This document shows positions 38,001 through 45,817 of a stretch of DNA of 64,000 nt, piece after piece. The notes beneath the pieces were generated by a model, which saw only the letters and a list, made by a program, of their open reading frames with translations, did no database searches and was not told the origin of the DNA. Position 1 is the stretch's first letter, and each line of letters starts with the position of its first letter. The position numbers and the translations under genes were made by a program. This DNA is from Roseithermus sacchariphilus (GTDB lineage: Bacteria > Bacteroidota > Rhodothermia > Rhodothermales > MEBIC09517): the NCBI GenBank assembly GCA_003285105.1, contig CP030158.1, positions 620,001 through 684,000 of the forward strand, in the 5' to 3' direction.

Positions 38001-39338
38001 GAGCACCTCAACCCGCAGAACCTCCTGAACATGGTGCTGGAGGCCGCGGTCGAGTTCCTCGTCGAGGCCCTGATCCGGCAGGTGTCGGCGCGCATCCTGA
38101 TGCTGTTCAACCCCGTCGGGGCCATCCTCCAGGCCATCGAGGCGATCTACCGCGTGCTAAAGTGGATCTTCGAGAATGCCGCCCGCCTCTTTACGCTCGT
38201 CGAGACCGTCGTCAACGGCATCGCCGACATCCTGGCCGGCAACATCGGCGGGATGGCCCGCGCCGTCGAGCAGGCCCTCGCCCGCCTCATCGCCCCGGTG
38301 ATCGACTTCCTGGCGGGCTACGCCGGCCTGGGCGACCTGCCCGAGAAAATCGCCGACGTCATCCGCCGGATGCAGGACGGGGTCGAAGGCATCCTGGACC
38401 GCGTCATCGGCTTCATCGCCGGCCAGGCCCGCCGGCTGCTCGCCGCGATCGGGCTGGGCGAGGACGAGGCGCCCGTCGAAGAAGACGACCCGGAGAAGGC
38501 CGAACGGATCCGGGCCGGGCTGGCCGCCATCGACCGGGAAGAGCAGCGTGTCCTGGAAGGGGGCAAGCTGTCCCGCCACGACGCCGAGCAGATCGCCGCC
38601 CGGGTCCGCCAGGAGCACTCCGTCTTCACGTCCATCACGGTCATCGACGGCGGCGATACGTGGGACTACGCCTACACGGCCAGCCCCGAACGCATCAAGG
38701 AAGGCGAGAGGAAGGAGGAGGGAGAAACGATGCCCGGCAGTCCAGCCGAATTTTCCGAGGCCTCCCTGTGGGAACAGGTGGCTGCCGGCGTATCCGCCTC
38801 CGAGAGGGGACAAGTCACCCGGTTATCACAACGCAGCCGGACTTACAACCTGACCGTACTCCGCGCCTTCATCGACCGAAGCCCGGCAACGGGTGCCGAA
38901 AAGATTGCGGCCCATGCCGCCGTCAACCGCTTTGTCGCCGCAGCCATGGCTGCCACCGACGGAGATGCTATCTACACCCAGCTTCGGCACGCTGCCCGGG
39001 CCGTCAACCGGCTCTACGATCAGGAGGTCGTTCAACTCCAGGTGCATCACGAAGAGCGCGTCAGCCAGCATCCTGCCACGTTTGCACGGACCCGTGCGGA
39101 ACGGATTCGGGCACGCATTCGACGGCGGATCAACAATGACGTCGCCAACCTGACTCAGGAGGAGCGCGCGATTGCCGCTATCTCCAATCAGAGCCGACGC
39201 AACGAACTCATCCGTCTTCTGGCTGAGCGTATGCTGGAGCAAGACATGGAAGAAGGCCCGGATGTACTCGATGAGGTGGAGATGGACGTGCTCACCCGAG
39301 AAGCGCATCTCGGAGAAGTGCATGGAAGACGCGAATAG
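35073..39338 (+). CDS. Large DUF4157 protein, eCIS cargo/toxin candidate
   Basis: 1421 residues, no signal peptide. An eCIS DUF4157 core lies at about residues 162-226 (LEARFGTDLSAVRLHTD, HARAFTHGRHIWLG) with the zinc-protease-like HETTH at 217-221. It is preceded by the usual VQRQ and DDAYEREAEAAAGRVV leader. Residues 230-450 are Ala/Pro/Glu-rich, 450-800 are coiled coil, and about 814-1130 are long hydrophobic/amphipathic helices (GLIGRIAGAIEAFLED, LLDGLLDWLFSGLGSV). From about residue 1210 the composition and GC drop, giving a distinct C-terminal module (SLWEQVAAGVSASERGQ, YDQEVVQLQVHHEERV). DUF4157 proteins are known eCIS-associated cargo. The C-terminal activity is unknown. Confidence 0.85.
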   Translation: MHERPHASRTAHPASPAKKAGRPHAAPDGPAASPGLWHGAGPALSLGVQRQAVIGAPDDAYEREAEAAAGRVVAGQPVPEVSRLPAGGLPTQRQAEAEEEEEAIQAWSIQRQPTEEEEETIQAQDTGGSPSRGGITPGMTQAATRAVRTRGPGTPMPPGTRHTLEARFGTDLSAVRLHTDPTAARHAEALHARAFTHGRHIWLGPGESPDDLALMAHETTHVLQQDGLVRRRPREDEEAPAQSPARRPPGEAAGAPTVALPTPAPAGPRAAPGTSPAAAPAAAPEAAAPEAAAEPTAPGPRPATGGEPARTAAEPPADGAPPAPMAVAPVPGGDGAAPRADVELLMPEPPASLTEDEQARIAEVQQRAAEVAARAQALPTAEAATAEARAAVDEPERETRARAEAALVDALGERPEPSPEIEALCERIYAVIRSKRPPDEESLVDANPEEMAREAGGQLEASVEGDARRVASAYDAMDEAPEGAPSQQAREMTPLPETVDAPAPGAERATPDPIPPENVSLEADVEASQHRMDEAGMTTEPASLVRSGPIAEARAVQGELEQTAAQGPAEVLAAQEATLAATRADMAALQAAALDALTTARRDTVRSNTGQQRGMVGSEAQMRERVSAEAERLFTDAREQVNRLLEPLPRTALSRWEAGVARLSTEFRQHLSRVERWIEERHAGLGGAIVGVWDAITGLPDWVVEEYDAAEQAFGDGVCALIREISTEVNGVIATCEAIIENARTRINELFEGLPAELQDWAAAEQARFDQRLDGLHERVRQTRDDFNRELTQRAAGAVQDVRQEIHALREAAGGLIGRIAGAIEAFLEDPVRFIIDGLLELVGIPPASFWALVNRIQQVLQDIADDPLGFAGNLLAAIGQGFTQFFDHIAGHLLDGLLDWLFSGLGSVGVEIPADFSLKSIITFFLQLMGITWERVRRLLARHIGEENVALIERAYEIVANLIELGPEGLFELLKEHLNPQNLLNMVLEAAVEFLVEALIRQVSARILMLFNPVGAILQAIEAIYRVLKWIFENAARLFTLVETVVNGIADILAGNIGGMARAVEQALARLIAPVIDFLAGYAGLGDLPEKIADVIRRMQDGVEGILDRVIGFIAGQARRLLAAIGLGEDEAPVEEDDPEKAERIRAGLAAIDREEQRVLEGGKLSRHDAEQIAARVRQEHSVFTSITVIDGGDTWDYAYTASPERIKEGERKEEGETMPGSPAEFSEASLWEQVAAGVSASERGQVTRLSQRSRTYNLTVLRAFIDRSPATGAEKIAAHAAVNRFVAAAMAATDGDAIYTQLRHAARAVNRLYDQEVVQLQVHHEERVSQHPATFARTRAERIRARIRRRINNDVANLTQEERAIAAISNQSRRNELIRLLAERMLEQDMEEGPDVLDEVEMDVLTREAHLGEVHGRRE

Positions 39339-39358
39339 GTTGTTTTCAAGGCATAGCT

Positions 39359-40147
39359 ATGACAGAACGAAAATCGCACAGCCCACTCCACACCCTCTGG
39401 TCCCACCGTCCCCAGGACCGCCATTTTCTCATCCCGGACGACGCCGAGTTGCCGGCGGGCGGCTTCGAGCTGCGCACGGTCGTCGGCCGGCAGCGGTTCG
39501 TCGACGAAGCGGCCGTGCAGCCCTACGAGGTCACCCGCGAGGAGGCGAAGGCGTGGCTCAAGGAGCAGATGGCCGAGGTCGTGGACGAGGCGAAGGACGC
39601 GCTGCTCGGGTTCCTGCGGCAGGCCCGCCGGCCGCCGGCCGGGACCGCCCCGCCCGCTCCGCGGGAGGCGCCTTCCACCGACCGCATCGCCGCGCGGCTG
39701 CGGAGCCTGGGGGACGAACTGCGGGCCGTGCTGGAGAACGGCTTCGCCGAGGACGACGTGCAGCGCCGCCGCGCCCGGGCCCGGTTGCAATCGCTGGCGG
39801 AGGAACCACACGACCGGGGCGAGCCGCTGCGCGAGGGCACCCGGGCGTTCTCGGACCGCCTGGCGGCGCTCTACGAGGCTACCCGGACCCCGGCACCGGA
39901 CCCGGAAACCCGCGCCCGGCACCTGGAGGAGCTGGCCGACGGGATCGAGCGCCTCGGGCAGATCTACGCCCGCCGCCTGCGGGACCTGGCCCGGCAGGCT
40001 CGCACGGATACCGCCCCACCGAACACCGGCCCGAACACCGGCCCGAACACCGGCCCGAACACCGGCCCGAACACCGGCCCGAACACCGGCCCGAACACCG
40101 GCCCGAACACCGGCCCGAACACCTCGGACGCCCCGGCTACTCCCTGA
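39359..40147 (+). CDS. eCIS-associated protein with C-terminal PNTG repeats
   Basis: 262 residues from the ATG at 39359 (AAGG upstream), 20 bp after the DUF4157 gene. The N-terminus (FLIPDDAELPAGGFELRTVVGRQRFVDEAA, VTREEAKAWLKEQMAEVV) is helical and acidic. The middle contains helices (RIAARLRSLGDELRAVLE). Residues 221-257 are eight PNTG units plus PNTS. It is not recognised as a named family. Its position beside the DUF4157 gene suggests a cargo partner, adaptor or immunity role; this is inference. Confidence 0.6.
   Translation: MTERKSHSPLHTLWSHRPQDRHFLIPDDAELPAGGFELRTVVGRQRFVDEAAVQPYEVTREEAKAWLKEQMAEVVDEAKDALLGFLRQARRPPAGTAPPAPREAPSTDRIAARLRSLGDELRAVLENGFAEDDVQRRRARARLQSLAEEPHDRGEPLREGTRAFSDRLAALYEATRTPAPDPETRARHLEELADGIERLGQIYARRLRDLARQARTDTAPPNTGPNTGPNTGPNTGPNTGPNTGPNTGPNTGPNTSDAPATP
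40019..40123 (+). repeat. 12-bp tandem repeat encoding PNTG (eight units plus PNTS)
   Basis: Eight perfect ccgaacaccggc units are followed by a ninth ending in PNTS, all in frame. Perfect DNA identity among units points to recent expansion. The motif N-T-G is not an N-X-S/T sequon, so N-glycosylation is not implied. Confidence 0.85.
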
Positions 40148-40160
40148 CCCCGCCCCGGCC

Positions 40161-42509
40161 ATGCGCAACGTCTACGCCTGCCTCGTCCACGAACAGCCGG
40201 CCTGCATCCGGGACCTCGTCCGCAACCTGCGGGCCGTCGACCCGGCCTCGCCGATCCTGCTCTACAACGGCAGCCAGAACCCGGACCTGCTCGCCGACCG
40301 GCCGTTCTTCGACCGCTACGGGGCCGTCGTGCACCCCGCCCCGCAGCCGATGCACTGGGGCCGGCTGCACGGTTTCGCGCTGGACTGCATGCGCTTCGCC
40401 GCCACGCACCTGCCCTTCGACGTGCTGACCATCGTCGACTCCGACCAGCTCGCGGTGCGGCCGGGCTACGTGGATCGCATCGCCGAGGCGCTCGACGGAC
40501 GGCCCGACGTGGGCCTGCTGGGCAACGACCCGGCGCGGCAATCCCCCGCCACGACCATCCCCCCCGCGCGGGTGGCCCACCGCGAGGCCGGGCTGTGGCG
40601 GCCCTTCCTGCGCCGCTTCCCCCGCGGTGCCGAGGCGTTCGTGCACTGGACCTTCTGGCCGTCCACGGTCTTCACCGCCGCCGCGGCGGCCGCCCTCGTC
40701 GAGGTGTTCGATACCGATGCCCAGTTGCAGGCCCTCATGCAGCGCACGCGCATCTGGGCGACCGAGGAGGTGCTGCTACCCACGCTGGTGGCCCTGCTGG
40801 GCTTCCAGGTCGCCCGGAGCCCGTGCAGCTACGAGGTCGTGCAGTACCGAACCGCCTACACCGTGCCCCGGCTCCGCCACGCCCTCCGGCAGCCCGACGT
40901 CTTCTGGGTCCACCCGATCCCGCGCGACGAGCACCACGCGCTGCGTGCCTTCATCCGTACGACGCTGGACGACTACGCCGCTGCCGACACCACCGCCCTC
41001 CCGGCCCCGGACGCCCCGCTCCCCGACGCTGCCCCCGAACCGCCCCTCGACGCCGAACCCGGCCCCGACGCCATGCCCGCTCCGCCGCCCGCTCCGCCGC
41101 TGCTCCGCACCCTGCCGATCCTGGACCGCATGCGCCGCGTGGAGGGCTGGCTGGAGGACGACGAGGCCGACCTGCTGATCGCGGCGACGGCCGAGGCGCT
41201 GCGCACGCTGCCACCGCCCCACACGCTCGTGGAGGTCGGCAGCTACTGCGGCCGCTCCACCGTCGTGCTGGGCAGCGTGGTGCAGGCGCTCCGGGCCCGG
41301 GCCACGGTCGTCGCCATCGACCCCCACGAGGGCCTCGTCGGCGCAGCCGATCAGGGCCTCCAGACCGGCGCCCCGACGCTCGACCGGTTCCGCCGCACCA
41401 TCGCCCGAAACGGGCTGGACGAGGTGGTCGAACTGATCCAGGCCTATTCGTTCGACGTCGACTGGCACCGCCCCCTCAGCCTGCTGCTGATCGACGGGCT
41501 GCACGACTACGAGAACGTGGCCCGGGACGTCCGCCAGTTCGAGGCGCACGTCGTCCCCGGCGGGTTCATCGTCTTCCACGACTACGCCGCGTACTATCCC
41601 GGCGTACAGCGGTTCGTCGATGAGCTGCTGGCCGGCGGGACGTTCCGCCGGGTGGCCTGTGCGCGCAGCCTGATGGTGGTGCAGCGCCCCGTCGCCCCGA
41701 CGCCCGCCGGGCGGTCCCGCCCCGCGGAGGCGACGCCGCGCCCCGCCCCCCCGGCCCCGCCGCGGGTGCGCACCACCGCCCCCCCGCAGGCCGACGCAGC
41801 CCCCGAGGCCCCGCTGGTCTCCTGCATCATGCCGACCTACGACCGCCGCGCCTTCGTGCCACAGGCCATCCGCGATTTCCAGCGGCAGACCTATCCGAAT
41901 CGCGAGTTGCTGATCCTGGACGACGGCCCGGATGCCATCGGCGACCTCGTGCCGGACGATCCGCGGATCCGCTACCTGCGGCTGCCCGCCCGGCTGACCC
42001 TCGGCGCCAAGCGCAACCGGGCCTGCGAGGCCGCCCGGGGCACACTCATCGCCCACTGGGACGACGACGACTGGGTCGCCCCGACGCGGCTGGCCGTGCA
42101 GGTCAGCCACCTGATGCAGACCGGCGCAGCGGTCTGTGGGCTGCGCGAGGTGCTGTTCTACGACCCCGCCCGGCAACAGGCCTGGGCCTACCGCTACGAG
42201 GCCGACGCCCGGCCGTGGGTCTACGGCGCCACGCTGTGCTACACCCGCGCCACCTGGACCCGCACGCCCTTCGAGCCGATCAGCGTCGGCGAGGACACCC
42301 GCTTCGTGTGGGCTCAGCCGCCCGGCGCCGTCACCGCGCTGGAAGAGGCCCCCTTCTACGTCGGGCGCATCCACGCGGCCAACACCTCGGCCAAGCGCAC
42401 CCGGGGGCGCCGCTGGCATCCGCTGCCGCCGGCCCGCATCCGCGAGATCCTGGGGGCCGACTTCGAGGCGTTCGCGCAGCCGGCTCCGGGCCTCATGGTC
42501 GCCGGGTGA
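40161..42509 (+). CDS. Three-domain glycosyltransferase-methyltransferase-GT2 fusion
   Basis: 782 residues. Residues 1-280 are GT-A-like, with VYACLVHEQPACIRDLVRNL and the DxD-type VDSDQLAVRPGY. After a Pro/Ala linker, residues about 320-515 are a SAM-dependent methyltransferase (LVEVGSYCGRSTVVLGSV, LLLIDGLHDYENVARDV, GGFIVFHDY). After a second linker, residues about 552-782 are a GT2 domain (LVSCIMPTYDRRAFVPQAI, WDDDDWVAPTRL). No signal or TM segment. It ends the eCIS cluster and overlaps the convergent GH2 gene by 17 bp. It could add and cap sugars on a particle protein. Confidence 0.85.
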   Translation: MRNVYACLVHEQPACIRDLVRNLRAVDPASPILLYNGSQNPDLLADRPFFDRYGAVVHPAPQPMHWGRLHGFALDCMRFAATHLPFDVLTIVDSDQLAVRPGYVDRIAEALDGRPDVGLLGNDPARQSPATTIPPARVAHREAGLWRPFLRRFPRGAEAFVHWTFWPSTVFTAAAAAALVEVFDTDAQLQALMQRTRIWATEEVLLPTLVALLGFQVARSPCSYEVVQYRTAYTVPRLRHALRQPDVFWVHPIPRDEHHALRAFIRTTLDDYAAADTTALPAPDAPLPDAAPEPPLDAEPGPDAMPAPPPAPPLLRTLPILDRMRRVEGWLEDDEADLLIAATAEALRTLPPPHTLVEVGSYCGRSTVVLGSVVQALRARATVVAIDPHEGLVGAADQGLQTGAPTLDRFRRTIARNGLDEVVELIQAYSFDVDWHRPLSLLLIDGLHDYENVARDVRQFEAHVVPGGFIVFHDYAAYYPGVQRFVDELLAGGTFRRVACARSLMVVQRPVAPTPAGRSRPAEATPRPAPPAPPRVRTTAPPQADAAPEAPLVSCIMPTYDRRAFVPQAIRDFQRQTYPNRELLILDDGPDAIGDLVPDDPRIRYLRLPARLTLGAKRNRACEAARGTLIAHWDDDDWVAPTRLAVQVSHLMQTGAAVCGLREVLFYDPARQQAWAYRYEADARPWVYGATLCYTRATWTRTPFEPISVGEDTRFVWAQPPGAVTALEEAPFYVGRIHAANTSAKRTRGRRWHPLPPARIREILGADFEAFAQPAPGLMVAG

Positions 42510-45303
42510 GGATCACCGTCGGATCCAGCGGGTAGCGGCCGAAGCGCGCGCCGTAGATCGCCAGCCCCCCCGGCAGCGCCTCGCTGACGCTCAGCCGGAC
42601 GACGAAGGCTCCCTCGGCCGCGGCGGCCTCCAGCGCAGCCCGTGGGATGGGCACCTGGAGGAGATAGCCGTACGATCCCGCCTCCCGCAGCCGGCGGTCG
42701 CGCCGCTGGGCGTGCCACGAGAGGATGCCGCGGTGGTCGGCCGGATCGTCCGGCAGCTCGTAGCGCCCGGCGTCATGGCCGTTGACCGTCACCCGGACCG
42801 CACTCGGAAACGGCGTCTCGTCTGTCATCGGGTAGGCGTTCGGGTTGCGATGCGGGCTGAGCGTGCCCTGCCCGCGCATGTAGTCGCCCCCCATGGCACC
42901 GGCATCCTCGCGGTCCTTGTCGTACAGCTGTTTGGCAGAGGCCTCCACGAGGAACGTGGCCGCGCCGACGTCCGCGGGGGCGAGGCTGTCCGGCCAGGGC
43001 AGGCGGTATTCGACGTAGCCGTGGCCCGCGCCGTTGAGCTTCAGCCCGTCGAGCACCGTCCACTGCTTCCCGGACCATTCGGCCCCGGCGATCTCTGCGG
43101 CGGGCACGCGCAGCACGTGCGCCGGCAGGCCGTCCTCCCCGAGCCGCATCGGCCCGGCCGGCTGCCCGGGTGCGACGAACGTGGTGAAGTTGCGATGGAG
43201 CACGACGCCGGTGGCATCGAGCAGGCGCGTCACCAGCACGAAGACCCCCGGCTCGTCCGGCATCGTCAGCGACAGCGGTGGGAGGGCCTCCTGCATCCAG
43301 GGCCGGAACGGGAGGGCCTGCCGCCCTTCCGCATAGCGTTTGCGCGCACCCAGCGTCGTCCAGCCGTACAGCTCATAGGCCAGCGTCAGCGTGCCGCCAT
43401 GGTCGGCGTCGGTGAAGGCCGACAGGAACAGCGGCACCGCCACGGCCTCGCCCGGCTGCACCGTCCGGGCCAGCTCGGCCGGGTCGCCGACGGCGAGGTA
43501 GACGGGCGCGTGCAGGTCGCGCAGCGTCATGCCCTCGGCCAGCTCCTCCAGTCCGGTGAACTTCTCCGAGCGGTCGTAGCGCCAGTAGCCGTTCCACTCG
43601 TTGATGACGTCGTGATGCTCCGTGTAGAGCCAGCCGGCGATCTTCGGGTGGCGGCGGAAGGCATTGATGGCACGGTGGTAGTCCCAGCTCCAGTCCACAT
43701 CGCCCGTCGACCCCTCATAGCCCCACACGTTACCGAATTCGCTGTTGATGTTCGGCTGGCGATCCTGCCGGTAGCCCGGCTCGAAGTTCCAGGTCGAACC
43801 TGGATACGTGCCCGCGCTGATCTCGCGGAGGTGCTCCTCCCAGGCCCAGCCCGGCAGATAGGCATGCCACGAGTTGAGGTCCGTCACCGTGTGCCCGACG
43901 CCGCAGCAGACCGAGTTGTCCTCGACGAGCCGCGTCGGGTCCAGGGCTTTTGCGAAGGCCACGACCTCGGCGACCCATTGCTGCGTCTCGGGCAGGTAGC
44001 GCGACGCCGTGCCGCCGTCCTCCGTCGGGACCGTCGTGCGCAGGCCCCAGGTTTCGTTGAAGGGCACCCAGGCAAAGATCGACGGGTGGTTGTAGTCCCG
44101 CCGGATCATCTGCTCCAGCGCGTAGGTGACCTCTTGCTGCATCGACGGAATGGGCTCGCCCCAGGCGTTGGGGACGTCCGCCATGACGAGCATGCCCAGG
44201 CGATCCGCCCAGTAGAGCTTGCGGGGGTGGGCGATCTTGACGTGGACGCGGAGCCCGTTGAGCCCGATCTGCCGCGCCCGCAGCACCTCGTCCCGGAGGA
44301 AGGCATCGTCGGGGAAGGTGTAGTAGCCCTCGGGGTGATAGGCCTGGTCGAGCGCCAGTTGCAGGTACACCGGCTCGCCGTTGAGGGCTACGTAGCGGTA
44401 GTCCGTCCCCGGCAGGTCCACCACGCTGATCTCGCGCATGCCGAAGTAGGTGCGCACGACGTCCGGGGCCAGGCCGCCGCCGCTCACCTGCGCTTCCAGC
44501 GCGTAGAGGTACGGATCCGTGAGCGTCCAGCGGCGCGGCGCGGGCAGGGGGATCGTGACGGAGACGACCTCGGTGCCGCGCGGCAGCGGCTCGGTCACCG
44601 GGGCGGCTTCGCCGTTGGGGAAGGACAGCCGCAGCGTCAGGTCGGCCGGGGCGGGTTCCAGCAGCCGCGCCTCGATGGTGACCGCCTCGGCCTCCAGGTC
44701 CGGCGTGGCGTGCACGGTGGCGAGCGGCGCCGCACCCCGGGCCTCCAGGTAGACGGTCTGCCAGATGCCGCGCGCGTTGCCATAGCCCTGCTTGCCTTCC
44801 AGCTTGTAGGCCCGGTCCTGGTCGTCGATGCGCAGGGTGAGTTGCTGGGGCGTGCCCGGCGTCATGTACGCCGTCAGCTCGAAGGCGAACGGCGTATAGC
44901 CGCCCTGGTGCCAGCCCAGGTCCTGCCCGTCCAGCCAGGCCGTCGTGTGCCAGTCCGCCGCGCCGATGACCAGGAACACGCGGCGGCCGGCCCAGGCCTC
45001 CGGCACGGTGATCGTCCGCGCATACCAGCCGATCTGCGCGGAATCCGGCACCCCCGAGCGCGGCGATCCCCAGGGGAAAGGCACCAGGATCTCCCGCGAG
45101 AAATCACCGGCTCCCAGATGCCAGCCCGCTTCGACCCCCTGGTCGGCGGCGTCGAAAGCAAAGCCCCAGGGCCCGTTCAGGTTGATCCAGTCGGGGCGTT
45201 CGAAATCGGGCCGCGGGTGCTCCGGCAGGGGGATGGCGTCCTGTCCGGACGCCGTCCCCGCCACCAGCACGGCCAGCAGAAGCAAGAGCCAGCGAGGCAT
45301 CAC
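42493..45303 (-). CDS. Secreted glycoside hydrolase family 2 enzyme
   Basis: 936 residues with a signal peptide ending near VAGTASGQ. The sugar-binding domain (WINLNGPWGFAFD, WYARTITVPEAWAGRRVFL), the Ig-like domain and the TIM barrel are in the usual GH2 order. The acid/base is Glu417 in NHPSIFAWVPFNETWG and the nucleophile Glu522 in NINSEFGNVWG. A C-terminal beta domain of about 300 residues follows. GH2 covers beta-galactosidase, beta-glucuronidase and beta-mannosidase activity; the exact specificity is not readable. It is the last gene of a minus-strand glycan cluster with the epimerase and GH20. Confidence 0.9.
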   Translation of the reverse strand: MMPRWLLLLLAVLVAGTASGQDAIPLPEHPRPDFERPDWINLNGPWGFAFDAADQGVEAGWHLGAGDFSREILVPFPWGSPRSGVPDSAQIGWYARTITVPEAWAGRRVFLVIGAADWHTTAWLDGQDLGWHQGGYTPFAFELTAYMTPGTPQQLTLRIDDQDRAYKLEGKQGYGNARGIWQTVYLEARGAAPLATVHATPDLEAEAVTIEARLLEPAPADLTLRLSFPNGEAAPVTEPLPRGTEVVSVTIPLPAPRRWTLTDPYLYALEAQVSGGGLAPDVVRTYFGMREISVVDLPGTDYRYVALNGEPVYLQLALDQAYHPEGYYTFPDDAFLRDEVLRARQIGLNGLRVHVKIAHPRKLYWADRLGMLVMADVPNAWGEPIPSMQQEVTYALEQMIRRDYNHPSIFAWVPFNETWGLRTTVPTEDGGTASRYLPETQQWVAEVVAFAKALDPTRLVEDNSVCCGVGHTVTDLNSWHAYLPGWAWEEHLREISAGTYPGSTWNFEPGYRQDRQPNINSEFGNVWGYEGSTGDVDWSWDYHRAINAFRRHPKIAGWLYTEHHDVINEWNGYWRYDRSEKFTGLEELAEGMTLRDLHAPVYLAVGDPAELARTVQPGEAVAVPLFLSAFTDADHGGTLTLAYELYGWTTLGARKRYAEGRQALPFRPWMQEALPPLSLTMPDEPGVFVLVTRLLDATGVVLHRNFTTFVAPGQPAGPMRLGEDGLPAHVLRVPAAEIAGAEWSGKQWTVLDGLKLNGAGHGYVEYRLPWPDSLAPADVGAATFLVEASAKQLYDKDREDAGAMGGDYMRGQGTLSPHRNPNAYPMTDETPFPSAVRVTVNGHDAGRYELPDDPADHRGILSWHAQRRDRRLREAGSYGYLLQVPIPRAALEAAAAEGAFVVRLSVSEALPGGLAIYGARFGRYPLDPTVILTRRP

Positions 45304-45356
45304 GTGTGAGGAGACGATGAGCGAGGTGCGAGGAAGACGGCACCGTCCGGCCCGGG

Positions 45357-45746
45357 TCAGGCGCCGTCGGGAGCCTGGCGCGTGCCTTTCAGGGGAAACG
45401 CGCCGTAGTAGGCCGTGTTGAGCGTGCCTTCGAAGGTGTCCCCGTTCACCGTCACGTTCCCCGTCACCCGGCCGGCGGCCTCGGTATCCGCCTCGAAGCG
45501 CATCCGCCCGTCCTCGAACGTGACGTTTTCCAGCGGCGTCGAGCCGCCTCCGTTGCTCTGGATCAGCATCCCCCCGAGCACACCGTCCACCTGCGTGATG
45601 GTCAGCGTGCCGGTGTACGGGCCCTCCGGCGTGTCGATCTGGTACGACCAGCTACCGACGGCAGGATGCTGGGTGGCCTTGCGCGCGCCGGCACACCCGG
45701 CCAGCAACAGAGCCGACAGCAGCAACAGGCTGAAAGCGCTTCTCAT
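45357..45746 (-). CDS. Small beta-rich lipoprotein
   Basis: 129 residues from the ATG at 45746, chosen because MRSAFSLLLLSALLLAGC is a lipoprotein signal (lipobox LAGC). The mature part (GSWSYQIDTPEGPYTGTLTI, then VTVNGDTFEGTLNTAYYGAF) looks like a small barrel or lipocalin-like beta protein. It lies between the GH2 and aldose epimerase genes, same strand. Role unknown; ligand binding is possible. Confidence 0.75.
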   Translation of the reverse strand: MRSAFSLLLLSALLLAGCAGARKATQHPAVGSWSYQIDTPEGPYTGTLTITQVDGVLGGMLIQSNGGGSTPLENVTFEDGRMRFEADTEAAGRVTGNVTVNGDTFEGTLNTAYYGAFPLKGTRQAPDGA

Positions 45747-45817
45747 GATTCCGATACGAGGTTGGTGAACGAGGGTGGTAGATGAAAAAAGCGAACGTGC
45801 AGGGTCAACCCGGCCCT

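Noticed and set aside
40019-40123. PNTG repeat as N-glycosylation sequons
   Set aside because: The sequence is N-T-G-P, which lacks Ser/Thr at the +2 position.
45770-45817. Terminator after the aldose epimerase gene
   Set aside because: A T6 run exists on the minus strand, but no stem longer than 4 bp with a workable loop precedes it.
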